Source: Gracilibacteraceae bacterium (GTDB lineage: Bacteria > Bacillota > Desulfitobacteriia > Desulfitobacteriales > Syntrophobotulaceae). From it: 64,000 nucleotides of DNA. The notes beneath the pieces were generated by a model. The model was not told the DNA's origin and ran no database searches. It was given only the letters and a program-made list of their open reading frames with translations. Position 1 is the stretch's first letter. Each line of letters starts with the position of its first letter. The DNA lies in assembly GCA_031266805.1 (NCBI GenBank), contig JAISAH010000120.1, forward strand, positions 1 through 64,000. Reading direction: 5' to 3'. This document shows, one piece after another, positions 24,386 to 31,963 of this stretch. A program made the translations under genes and the position numbers.

Positions 24386-25234
24386 TTATTTCCAAACAGC
24401 CCCTTCATATTTGTTGAAATCAACATCAATATCAAGATTTTCAGCCCAGCGGTAGATAAAAGCCGAACCCACATTGATATGGTGAAGCGTCGGATCGCCG
24501 CCTTCATGATCAAGGAACACGAGCTGCGGTTCGCCGTGCTTGTTCTTTTTATCCGGATGAAAAAACCAGCAGTCGGAATAATCCCAAATACAGCCTGTTA
24601 AGTCGCAGATGCTTTTTATGCCGTATTCGGCAAGATCGTCGTCTTGCAACCCGATATTGTCCACATATATTTCACTGCAAAGATCAAACATATAATCTTC
24701 CCAATGTATATGATTATGTTTTCGCAAGATCGCCTGAAACGTTTTAGGATATTCAGGGTTTATCCCGGCCAAAGGCGCGTAAGCGATTATTTCGTTATCG
24801 CCGTCAAAAATCATAACCAATGAATCGTCTTCTATCTTGACGTCGGTGCATTTATTCATGATTTGCCGCAGCAAATCAAGCAGCGTTTCCTCTTGTTCCG
24901 GCGTATCGGCAAGATACTTGAAATGCTCTGTCAAGGCTTGCGATCTGTCTGCGGCGTTGACGATTTTTTCCCACTCCTCAAGATATGAATCATCAGCAAA
25001 GTCCGCGTCCTTATCGCCAGATTCCTCACCTTGTTGCACATAGCCTTTTTTCGTCTTTTCGGCAATCAGCTTATCGGCTTCTTTCTGGCAAGCCGTCTCG
25101 TCGGCAAAGGACTTTTCCTTGGTTTGACCCGCTGCGCCAACCTTGCCAAATGTAACGGTGAAGCAATTACCTGCGGTTTCAATACTCCAAAATTTGTTTG
25201 ATTTTTCATCACTGTAAACAAATGTTTGCTTCAT
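24386..25234 (-). CDS. WGR-domain protein of unknown function
   Basis: Residues about 1-75 read as a WGR domain: FVYSDEKSNKFWSIE, then VTFGKVGAAGQTKEKSF and DETACQKEADKLIAEKTKKGY. The WGR module is thought to bind nucleic acid in PARP-like and MolR-like proteins. The remaining 200 residues are acidic and aromatic-rich (WDYSDCWFFHPDKK, FLDHEGGDP), with no domain I can name. The segment is reminiscent of SMI1/KNR4-type immunity proteins, which is only a suggestion. A good Shine-Dalgarno (AGAGG) precedes the ATG. It shares the lower GC of the neighbouring hydrolase. Confidence 0.75.
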   Translation of the reverse strand: MKQTFVYSDEKSNKFWSIETAGNCFTVTFGKVGAAGQTKEKSFADETACQKEADKLIAEKTKKGYVQQGEESGDKDADFADDSYLEEWEKIVNAADRSQALTEHFKYLADTPEQEETLLDLLRQIMNKCTDVKIEDDSLVMIFDGDNEIIAYAPLAGINPEYPKTFQAILRKHNHIHWEDYMFDLCSEIYVDNIGLQDDDLAEYGIKSICDLTGCIWDYSDCWFFHPDKKNKHGEPQLVFLDHEGGDPTLHHINVGSAFIYRWAENLDIDVDFNKYEGAVWK

Positions 25235-25268
25235 TGATAAACCTCTTTTATTTTACTTTAGTTTTCAA

Positions 25269-25462
25269 GCAGGCCGCGCCCCTATTAGGGAAGCACTGAT
25301 TAATTACTGTCACGGCTGTCGCCGGTCTTTTTTCCGTCAGGCTTCGTTGGTAGAACCCGCAAATACATCCAGTATTAGCGGAACCTGCCGCCTTGCCTGA
25401 CGAAAAAAATCCTCGCCGGCAACCGCAACAAAATTAATCAGTACTTCCCTGGGCGCGGCCTG
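25269..25462. repeat. Long inverted-repeat (MITE-like) element
   Basis: The terminal repeats GGGAAGCACTGATTAATT (25288-25305) and its inverted copy at 25432-25449 (one mismatch) enclose 126 bp. That interior is itself an imperfect palindrome (CGGCTGTCGCCGG...TTTTTTCCGTCAGGC opposite GCCTGACGAAAAAAAT...CGCCGGCAACCG). An outer pair, CAGGCCGCGCCC (25269-25280) and GGGCGCGGCCTG (25451-25462), extends the symmetry. There is no ORF. It lies just after the khpA stop. It looks like a non-autonomous mobile repeat or a large hairpin. A solo end occurs at 21199 and an interior-like fragment at 41901. Confidence 0.8.
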
Positions 25463-25486
25463 CTCTCGCGCGTACGCGGCCGTTAT

Positions 25487-25714
25487 TCAGTCGATATCCA
25501 TGATCACCTTGCGGCCGTCTTTTACGGCGGCCGCTTTGAGGACGGTGCGTATGGCGTTGGCTATACGGCCTTGTTTGCCTATGATCTTGCCTATTTCTTC
25601 CTCGGCGACTGTCAGTTTGATATGGATGGTTTTTTCAGTCGTTGTTTCTTCCGCTGTCACTTGATCCGGATTGTCCACCAGGGCTTTCGCCAGAATTTCG
25701 ACCACTTCTTTCAC
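25487..25714 (-). CDS. khpA: KH-domain RNA-binding protein KhpA (YlqC)
   Basis: GTG at 25714 gives a 75-aa protein VKEVVEILAKALVDNPDQV..., the standard KhpA length, with the GAGGTG ribosome-binding site overlapping the rpsP stop. A longer reading into rpsP is not credible. The KH motif GKIIGKQGRIANAIR is complete. KhpA, with KhpB, binds RNA and affects cell elongation in Gram-positive bacteria. It is the last gene of ylxM-ffh-rpsP-khpA. The usual next genes (rimM, trmD, rplS) are missing, replaced by the inverted-repeat element. Confidence 0.9.
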   Translation of the reverse strand: MKEVVEILAKALVDNPDQVTAEETTTEKTIHIKLTVAEEEIGKIIGKQGRIANAIRTVLKAAAVKDGRKVIMDID

Positions 25715-25724
25715 AGACGTCACC

Positions 25725-26036
25725 TCATTCGCTGGCAGAGACTTCAGGCAATAACTCGTCTGAAGGTTTCTCATCGCTCTTTCCCCGGAATTTTTGCATA
25801 ACTCCGGCTTGCCTAAACAAAGACTTCACGGTGTCGGACGGCTGCGCCCCTTCTTTCAGCCAATGCAGAGCGCGAGTTTCGTCAATTTTTACCTGCTGCG
25901 GGTCCCGCGTCGGATCATAATAGCCGATTTCCTCTATGGGTTTGCCGTCGCGCCGCCCGGCTGAATCGCATACCACCAGACGGTAAAAAGGGTTTTTCTT
26001 CGCTCCCATCCGCCGCATACGGATTTTTGTCGCCAA
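25725..26036 (-). CDS. rpsP: 30S ribosomal protein S16
   Basis: The protein starts [25 protein letters not shown], followed by [13 protein letters not shown]-like [16 protein letters not shown] and [24 protein letters not shown], all standard S16 blocks. The 103-aa length includes a somewhat extended acidic C-terminal tail. It is located between ffh and khpA as in other Firmicutes. Confidence 0.97.
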   Translation of the reverse strand: MATKIRMRRMGAKKNPFYRLVVCDSAGRRDGKPIEEIGYYDPTRDPQQVKIDETRALHWLKEGAQPSDTVKSLFRQAGVMQKFRGKSDEKPSDELLPEVSASE

Positions 26037-26063
26037 AACACATCACCTCCTTCCCATAGGAAT

Positions 26064-27497
26064 TCACTTTTTCTTCTTCTTTTTGCGCTTCTTATGTTCG
26101 GACTCTTTGCCGGCGTTCATGCTGAACGGGCGCGTGTAGCCTGATTCCGGGACCAGCTCTTCCAACTGCTGCCGCGGCATGTTCTTGACTGCTTTGCCGG
26201 CTCCCTGGGCGCTGTTGAACTGCTTCATCATCTTCTTGGTTTCTTCGTATTGCTTGAGCAGGCGGCCCACGTCCTGCACCGACGAGCCGCTGCCGCGCGC
26301 GATACGCTTTTTGCGCGAATCTTTGATGATGGACGGTTTGCGTCTTTCTTCCGCCGTCATGGAAGAAATCATCGCTTCCACTTTAGTTATCTGGTTTTCG
26401 TCTATCTGCACGTCCTTCATCTGCCGGCCGACGCCCGGGATCATCTCCAGCAGAGAGGAAAGCGGCCCCATTTTGCGCAGCTGACGCACCTGAGCGACAA
26501 AATCGTCCAGCGTGAGTTCGGAGCGAAGGATTTTTTCCTCCATATCCTGCAGCTGTTTTTCGTCAAAGGCTTCCTGCGCTTTTTCTATCAGCGTCGTCAC
26601 GTCGCCCATGCCTAAAATGCGAGACACCATGCGCTGGGGGTAAAAAACTTCAATGGCGTCCATTTTTTCGCCTATACCGGCGAATTTGATCGGGCAGCCG
26701 GTGACCGCTTTGATGGAAAGCGCCGCTCCGCCGCGCGTATCGCTGTCCAGTTTGGAGAGGATAACTCCGGTCAGCTCCAATTGAGCGTGGAATGATGCCG
26801 CGACGTTCACGGCGTCCTGCCCGGTCATCGCGTCCGCGACCAGCAGGATCTCCTGCGGCGGGGCGCATTCCTTGATAGCGGCCAGTTCCGCCATGAGTTC
26901 CTCGTTGATATGCAGGCGGCCGGCAGTATCGATGATGACGACGTCATTGCCGTGCTGGCGGGAGTGCAGGGCGGCGGCGCGGGCAATATCCACCGGATCG
27001 CTCTGTTCCTGACTGAAAACAGGCACGCCGATTTGTTCGCCCAGCACTTCCAGCTGCCGGACGGCGGCGGGGCGGTAGACGTCGCAGGCGACCAAGATAG
27101 GGCGCTTACCCTGCTTTTTCATCATCAGCGCCAGTTTAGCGGCATGCGTCGTTTTGCCGGCGCCCTGCAAACCGACGAGCATGAACACGGTAGGCGGACG
27201 GGAGGCGAAAATCAGTTTGCTTTCCGTTTGGCCGAGCAGATTGACCAATTCGTCCTGCACTATTTTAACGACATGCTGGCCGGGCGTGAGTGATTCGAGG
27301 ACTTCCGCGCCCACGGCCCGTTCTTTCATCGTGGCGATGAGATTTTTTACCACTTGAAAACTCACGTCCGCTTCCAGCAGGGCGACGCGCACTTCCCGCA
27401 TAGCTTCGCTGACGTCGGCCTCCGTCAGCCGCCCCTTGCTCCGCAGCCGCTTGAAAGTCGCCTGTAATTTCTCTCCTAATCCTTCAAAAAGAGCCAC
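26064..27497 (-). CDS. ffh: Signal recognition particle protein Ffh
   Basis: The 477-aa SRP54-type GTPase has an N domain (residues 1-95), a G domain with P-loop LQGAGKTTHAAKLA, DVYRPAAVRQLEVLGEQ, DTAGRLHINEELMAEL and TKLD-type SKLDSDTRGGAALS, and a methionine-rich M domain with GPLSSLLEMIPG and RKKRIARGSGSSVQDVGRLLKQY. The tail ends in a Lys run. It binds 4.5S RNA and signal sequences to deliver nascent membrane proteins. Its start lies 4 nt after the ylxM stop, so the two are translationally coupled. Confidence 0.97.
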   Translation of the reverse strand: MALFEGLGEKLQATFKRLRSKGRLTEADVSEAMREVRVALLEADVSFQVVKNLIATMKERAVGAEVLESLTPGQHVVKIVQDELVNLLGQTESKLIFASRPPTVFMLVGLQGAGKTTHAAKLALMMKKQGKRPILVACDVYRPAAVRQLEVLGEQIGVPVFSQEQSDPVDIARAAALHSRQHGNDVVIIDTAGRLHINEELMAELAAIKECAPPQEILLVADAMTGQDAVNVAASFHAQLELTGVILSKLDSDTRGGAALSIKAVTGCPIKFAGIGEKMDAIEVFYPQRMVSRILGMGDVTTLIEKAQEAFDEKQLQDMEEKILRSELTLDDFVAQVRQLRKMGPLSSLLEMIPGVGRQMKDVQIDENQITKVEAMISSMTAEERRKPSIIKDSRKKRIARGSGSSVQDVGRLLKQYEETKKMMKQFNSAQGAGKAVKNMPRQQLEELVPESGYTRPFSMNAGKESEHKKRKKKKKK

Positions 27498-27501
27498 CGC
27501 G

Positions 27502-27864
27502 TCACCTCATTATATCAGCCAAAATGTCCTCTACGCCGGCCTGCGCGCGTTTATGCCTCATCCAGGCGGCCTCGGCCGCGAAATCCTCCGCGGCGGCTTC
27601 GCCAAGCAAGGCCAGCAAATCAAGGAGTTTTTCTTTTTCCGCGGCAAAACGGGCCACCAGACCCAGCTGCTCCTCATAAAGGCGCAGCCGCCGCTCCGTT
27701 CGGCGCAGCAAGTCGTGAACAGCCTGCCGGCTCATGTTTTCCTGCGCGGCGATCTCCGGCGGGGATAGATCCTCCTCGTAATGCGATTTCCAGACGTCCT
27801 GCTGGCGGCGCGTCAGGAGCGAACCGTAGAAATCAAAGAGATAGGCCAAGCGGGCGATTTTCAT
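27502..27864 (-). CDS. ylxM: YlxM-family DNA-binding protein (SRP-operon HTH protein)
   Basis: The 120-aa protein has the UPF0122 layout: LFDFYGSLLTRRQQDVWKSHYEEDLSPPEIAAQENMSRQAVHDLLRRTE, a sigma-region-4-like helix-turn-helix. YlxM is the usual upstream partner of ffh and modulates SRP function. The promoter and a palindrome lie immediately upstream. Confidence 0.93.
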   Translation of the reverse strand: MKIARLAYLFDFYGSLLTRRQQDVWKSHYEEDLSPPEIAAQENMSRQAVHDLLRRTERRLRLYEEQLGLVARFAAEKEKLLDLLALLGEAAAEDFAAEAAWMRHKRAQAGVEDILADIMR

Positions 27865-27901
27865 GCGCGGACTCCGTCAGTGCTTCGGCGCGTTCAAAGT
27901 T

Positions 27902-27923
27902 CGTAAAGTAATTTTACTTTACG
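27902..27923. promoter_or_regulatory. Palindrome overlapping the SRP-operon transcription start
   Basis: CGTAAAGTA-ATTT-TACTTTACG is a perfect 9-bp inverted repeat directly downstream of the -10 box of the ylxM promoter. Its position would let a dimeric repressor block transcription initiation. Alternatively it forms a hairpin at the mRNA 5' end. Confidence 0.55.
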
Positions 27924-27926
27924 ACA

Positions 27927-27955
27927 AGTATACAATATCCTTCAAGCCTTGTCAA
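27927..27955 (-). promoter_or_regulatory. SigA-type promoter of ylxM-ffh-rpsP-khpA
   Basis: On the minus strand TTGACA (27950-27955) and TATACT (27927-27932) are separated by 17 bp. Confidence 0.8.
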
Positions 27956-27961
27956 GGGAAG

Positions 27962-27976
27962 GCGACAAATTTGTAG
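27962..27976. repeat. 15-bp match to the ISKra4 element end
   Basis: GCGACAAATTTGTAG is identical to the inner 15 bp of the IS terminal repeat at 373-387. It borders the REP array that follows. No transposase is nearby. Confidence 0.5.
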
Positions 27977-27977
27977 G

Positions 27978-28185
27978 GCCCGTCATTCCGGCTTTATGCC
28001 GGAATCCATGCCTCAGGGTCAGGCGGTGCGTCGAGGACGCCGCACCCTACACCGGGAACATTCCGGCTTTATGCCGGAATCTCCTTCATGAAACATGGAT
28101 TCTGGGACAAGCCCAGAATGACGGGAGGATGTGGATTCCGGGGAAGATCGGAGAAGCAGGACGGACAAGCCCGGAATGACAGGCC
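27978..28185. repeat. REP-like repeat array with 22-nt hairpin copy 2
   Basis: CATTCCGGCTTTATGCCGGAATC units occur at about 27982-28006 and 28058-28081. Inverted variants with ATTCTGGG...CCCAGAAT (28099-28119) and ATTCCGG...CCGGAATG (28134-28180) follow. Between the first two lies GGTGCG...CGCACC (28025-28046), the compensatory-change partner of 2296-2317. There is no protein-coding content in 27956-28197. Confidence 0.7.
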
Positions 28186-28197
28186 TGCAAACTTGCG

Positions 28198-28767
28198 TTA
28201 TACGATCCAGCTTATTTTGCTCATGTCCGGCTCGTGAGGCTTGCCGCCGGGGTTTTCGGCATAGCCCAGCAGCACGGCGATGCCGATTTCATAGCCCGCG
28301 GGGAAACCGAGCCGGGCATGGAATTCCGCTTTCTTGTCTCCGGCGAAGGCAAAGGCGGCGAGTCCGCAAATCAGGCTGTTTATACCCAGCGCGGCCGCGG
28401 AAAGCGCGATGTTCTGGGCGACGATTCCGCAATCGAAAAGCTCGGCGCCGGCCGGTTCGGCTTTAGCGATCGGCACGACCATCATGCAGGGAGCGTTGTA
28501 GTAGAGTTTACCGCCGCGGGACATAATGTGCTCATAGAGTCCTTTATTGGGATGGGCCGCGAGGTTTTTCATCCCTTCCGCTTCCAATTCGGCGAGCAGA
28601 TCCTTGTTCTTCAGCACTATTACCCGCCAGAGCTGGCGGTTCATACCGCTGGGCGCCGCGACGGCGGCCTGAGCGATGGTGTTCAGATGCTCGTCCGGCG
28701 GGGTTTGGCCGCTGAAAGCGCGGCAGGAAAAACGAGTGCTGATCGCTTCGATCGTATCCAAAATCAT
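28198..28767 (-). CDS. Nitroreductase family protein
   Basis: The 189-aa product has the flavin-binding nitroreductase pattern: an N-terminal STRFSCRAF, AAPSGMNRQLWRVIVL, an ACMMVVPIAK strand, and GIVAQNIALSAAALGINSLICGLAA. These FMN enzymes use NAD(P)H to reduce nitro compounds, quinones or flavins. It is a single gene with its own promoter, downstream of a two-component system on the same strand. A regulatory link is possible but unproven. Confidence 0.92.
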   Translation of the reverse strand: MILDTIEAISTRFSCRAFSGQTPPDEHLNTIAQAAVAAPSGMNRQLWRVIVLKNKDLLAELEAEGMKNLAAHPNKGLYEHIMSRGGKLYYNAPCMMVVPIAKAEPAGAELFDCGIVAQNIALSAAALGINSLICGLAAFAFAGDKKAEFHARLGFPAGYEIGIAVLLGYAENPGGKPHEPDMSKISWIV

Positions 28768-28824
28768 GATGCTTTCTCCTCGTATGACGAATTTGAGTAT
28801 TTGGATGCCCCAATAAACAATATT

Positions 28825-28853
28825 ATATTAACATTATTCAAACAGAATGACAA
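28825..28853 (-). promoter_or_regulatory. Probable SigA promoter of the nitroreductase gene
   Basis: On the minus strand TTGTCA (28848-28853) is followed after 17 bp by TAATAT (28825-28830). A second TATAAT-like sequence overlaps a few bases downstream. Confidence 0.5.
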
Positions 28854-28864
28854 CGCCTATTTTG

Positions 28865-31192
28865 TTACGCCACCTCATCCTCCGCCGGCGCGTCCTGACC
28901 GGGGTCGCCGGGCCAAGCGGCGAGAATGAGCGTCGCTTTGAACAGATCGCCGTCCACGCTCACCTGGCAGCAGCCGTTTTGCAACTTGGCGAGATCCTGG
29001 GCAATAGCCAGACCCAGCCCGCTGCCTTCCGTCGTTCTCGATTCGTCGCCGCGCTGAAAACGCTCCATCAGTTCGTCCGCCGGCATATTGAGGGGCGCCC
29101 GGGAAATATTCTTCATTTCCATTATGGTTTCGCGCCGGCCGGATTCCCGCTCCGTGACGTCGATATACACCCGCGAACCCTCAAAGGCGTATTTTTGCAC
29201 ATTGCTCATGAGATTTTCCACGATCCGCCAGAGAAGCTGTCCGTCGGCGTTGACCCAGTATTTTTCCTCTTTGGCCTTGAGTATCACCTCCAGGCGCGCC
29301 GCGGCGAAACCGGCGTCCATCTCCCCCAGACCCTGCCTGATCAAAGACAATAGATCCACGCGGGCGAAACGCACGGGAATCGCGCCGCTGGAAGCTTTGG
29401 CGGCGTCGAACAGGTCCTCGGTGAGTTTTTGCAGGCGCCGGCTTTTCTGCTCCAGCACGCCGAGATATTCGGGCGCGGCGGGACTCGTAAGCCCCTCGCG
29501 CCTGAGCAGGTCGACATAGGTGATGATGGAAGTCAGCGGCGTTTTGAGGTCGTGCGAAACATTAGATATCAGATCTGTTTTCAGCCTTTGGTTTTTCAAC
29601 TCGTTTTGGATAGCGATGCCGGAAGCGCCGGCGATTTCATTGACGCCGCGGGCCAGTTCGTCAAACTCGCTGTGCGCGTCCTCCGGCACGGGGATCCGCC
29701 AGGAAAAATTGCCGCGCCGCGCTTCTTCCACCCCTTTTTTCACCGCGGCGTATTTTTTCAGCCACCTGGGCGCGAATACCAGCGTGAGTACCAGCATTAC
29801 GGGCGCGAGGACTACGGTGGCGGATAAGAGGATCAGGGCCAGGGCTAGGGCGACCAGTTTGGTCATCGGGTTTTGCCGGTCAAAAACCTGGTGCAGGCCT
29901 CGGTAGATCCGGCAGCATATTTGCCAAATAATTCCGCAAATTATCCAGATAATGGTATTTCGAAAGAACAAACCGGCTTTCAGGTTGCGGACACAGGAGA
30001 GCACAAACCAAAGGCCCGCGGCCGCGAGCGCCGCCACCGGCAGAGCCAGTAAAACGATATCCGCCCAACTCCCGAAAGAACCCCATTCGTAGGTCGTGTT
30101 CCCCATCACAGCCGTAACCAGGACGTAGTATCCGCCGACCAAAGCGAGGATCACCACGGCGATTTGAATTTCGGTGAATACGCGGTCAAAGGGATGCGTA
30201 AGCGCTTTGGCCCCGTCTTTGCGTCCCGTGACCGCGAGCAGATATATCAGCGCGGCCAGGGCCAGCAGGCAGCCGCCGACGATGATCGGGGTCAGAACTT
30301 GCAGCTGTGATTTAACGCGGCCAAATATCGCGGCCCGGTCGGCGATATAGGAATCGTCAAAGGCAAGGCAGATGGTGAACGCGGCGGCCGGACCCTCGGC
30401 CGAATCGTCGTAGAACGCGGCCGGACCCTCGTAGAAGGCGGAATCCGTGAACAAACTGTTTTCCAGCTCCGCGGCGATATGCCTGTACCGGGCGGACGGC
30501 GAGGGAGATTGCGTCAGGCCGCCGTCGTCCTCGTAGATCAACCATGCCGCTTTGCTGCGGAAAGCGGTCATATCCACGGAACCGCCCTCCTCTATGCTTT
30601 GATTCGTCAGGATATGCTCGCCGTCGCTTATATAAAAATCAAACCCCTTTATCTGTTCCAACTGCCTGACGTACTGCCTGAAATCTCTGAGCTGCTGCCG
30701 GACGACGGTCTGTCTGATCCTTTCTTCGTTCTGGGCGGCAAATTCCGCCAGCGCGACGTCATGATCATACTCCGAGACAAGCGCCGGTCTGGGCGGCTGA
30801 TCAAGCGCGGACGCGGGTTCATCAGGCAGCAGGAAATCCCCGGATTCCCGGTAACGCCATATTTCATTCTCAAATAAATTGCGCGCGGCGTCTTCAAACT
30901 CACGGGTGTAAACCGCCCCGCCCGCCTCTATATACTCCTCGTTTCTGTAATGATTGAACTCGCGGGCCAGCCGGTCCGCCCTGAGCGCGAGATCAAGTTG
31001 CAGTGCCTGGCTTTCCTCATAACTTCGGTCAATAAAGAAATTGCGCAAATCGCCGTAGCGCAGATCGCCGTAGTCGATTTTCAGCGCGCTCACCAAGGCG
31101 AGAGCCGAGGCGGTGAAAAACAGCACGCAGAGGAAAAAAGCGATAACGCGTGTACTGAACCGATCACTTGATTTTTTCGATTTTATATCCAA
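28865..31192 (-). CDS. Sensor histidine kinase, multi-pass, large extracytoplasmic region
   Basis: The 775-aa protein has an N-terminal helix (about 13-35), an acidic Glu/Tyr-rich extracytoplasmic region to about 300, then a run of five or more helices (300-490). A HAMP-like linker follows, then HisKA with the phospho-acceptor histidine in SNVSHDLKTPLTSI and an HATPase with N-box LMSNVQKYA and GSGLGLAIAQDL. The multi-helix module before the kinase core is larger than in simple sensors. It overlaps the response-regulator gene by 29 nt, so the two are coupled. The input signal is unknown. Confidence 0.92.
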   Translation of the reverse strand: MDIKSKKSSDRFSTRVIAFFLCVLFFTASALALVSALKIDYGDLRYGDLRNFFIDRSYEESQALQLDLALRADRLAREFNHYRNEEYIEAGGAVYTREFEDAARNLFENEIWRYRESGDFLLPDEPASALDQPPRPALVSEYDHDVALAEFAAQNEERIRQTVVRQQLRDFRQYVRQLEQIKGFDFYISDGEHILTNQSIEEGGSVDMTAFRSKAAWLIYEDDGGLTQSPSPSARYRHIAAELENSLFTDSAFYEGPAAFYDDSAEGPAAAFTICLAFDDSYIADRAAIFGRVKSQLQVLTPIIVGGCLLALAALIYLLAVTGRKDGAKALTHPFDRVFTEIQIAVVILALVGGYYVLVTAVMGNTTYEWGSFGSWADIVLLALPVAALAAAGLWFVLSCVRNLKAGLFFRNTIIWIICGIIWQICCRIYRGLHQVFDRQNPMTKLVALALALILLSATVVLAPVMLVLTLVFAPRWLKKYAAVKKGVEEARRGNFSWRIPVPEDAHSEFDELARGVNEIAGASGIAIQNELKNQRLKTDLISNVSHDLKTPLTSIITYVDLLRREGLTSPAAPEYLGVLEQKSRRLQKLTEDLFDAAKASSGAIPVRFARVDLLSLIRQGLGEMDAGFAAARLEVILKAKEEKYWVNADGQLLWRIVENLMSNVQKYAFEGSRVYIDVTERESGRRETIMEMKNISRAPLNMPADELMERFQRGDESRTTEGSGLGLAIAQDLAKLQNGCCQVSVDGDLFKATLILAAWPGDPGQDAPAEDEVA

Positions 31193-31856
31193 TTCCCCAC
31201 ACCACCTTCAAATATTTCGGATTTTTGGGATCGAACTCGATCTTTTCCCGTATCCGCCTGATATGCACCGCCACCGTATTTTCCGGGCTGTAAGCCGGTT
31301 CGTTCCACACCCGCTCATAAATCTGTTCTATGGAAAAGACCTTGCCGGCGTTTTCCGTCAAAAATTTGAGGATACCGTATTCTATCGGCGTTACCGCCAC
31401 CTGCTCCCCGTCGAGCGTGACGTTTTTCGCCTCGTCGTCGACCGTCAGACCGCCGCTGCTGAATACCCCGCTTTTAGCGGGAGCAATGCTGCCGAGATCC
31501 GTGTACCGGCGCAGCTGCGACTTGACCCGCGCCATGAGTTCCAGCGGGTTGAAAGGCTTGGTCACATAGTCGTCCGCACCCGCGTTCAGCCCCGTGATCT
31601 TGTCGTGATCCTCGGATTTCGCCGACAGGATTATGATCGGGATGTTCCTGTCTTCCCGGATCTTCATGGTCGCCCTCATGCCGTCCAGGCGCGGCATCAT
31701 CACATCCATGATGATGAGGTGGATATCCTCGCGCTCCACCGCGCCCAGCGCTTCCAGCCCGTCGGCGGCGAGAAACACCCCGTAGCCTTCGCTTTTCAGG
31801 TAGACTTCAACAGCGCCCGCTATATCAGCATCGTCGTCGCAAATCAGCACATTCAT
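31164..31856 (-). CDS. OmpR/PhoB-family response regulator
   Basis: ATG at 31856 with GGAG eight bases upstream gives MNVLICDDDADIAGAVEVYL. The receiver domain has D7-D9, D51 (IIMDVMMP) as phosphorylation site, and K in LSAKSEDHDK. The C-terminal winged helix includes VTPIEYGILKFLTENAGKVFS and YSPENTVAVHIRRIREKIE, typical of the OmpR family. It works with the overlapping histidine kinase. Confidence 0.95.
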   Translation of the reverse strand: MNVLICDDDADIAGAVEVYLKSEGYGVFLAADGLEALGAVEREDIHLIIMDVMMPRLDGMRATMKIREDRNIPIIILSAKSEDHDKITGLNAGADDYVTKPFNPLELMARVKSQLRRYTDLGSIAPAKSGVFSSGGLTVDDEAKNVTLDGEQVAVTPIEYGILKFLTENAGKVFSIEQIYERVWNEPAYSPENTVAVHIRRIREKIEFDPKNPKYLKVVWGIGYKIEKIK

Positions 31857-31914
31857 AGATAGAACTCCATTCCCATATTGTTGCTGCAACACTATTATTA
31901 TAATATATTTATTA

Positions 31915-31945
31915 TCTTACGAAAAGACCGGTCTGTTTCTTACGA
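31915..31945. promoter_or_regulatory. Direct repeats and palindrome upstream of the two-component operon
   Basis: TCTTACGA occurs at 31915-31922 and 31938-31945 (23-bp period, about two helical turns), with the palindrome AGACCGGTCT (31925-31934) between them. On the minus strand a TATAAT-like box lies downstream, towards the start codon. Direct repeats are the usual OmpR-type binding form, so autoregulation is plausible. Confidence 0.4.
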
Positions 31946-31963
31946 TTTTATTAAAACCGGCGA

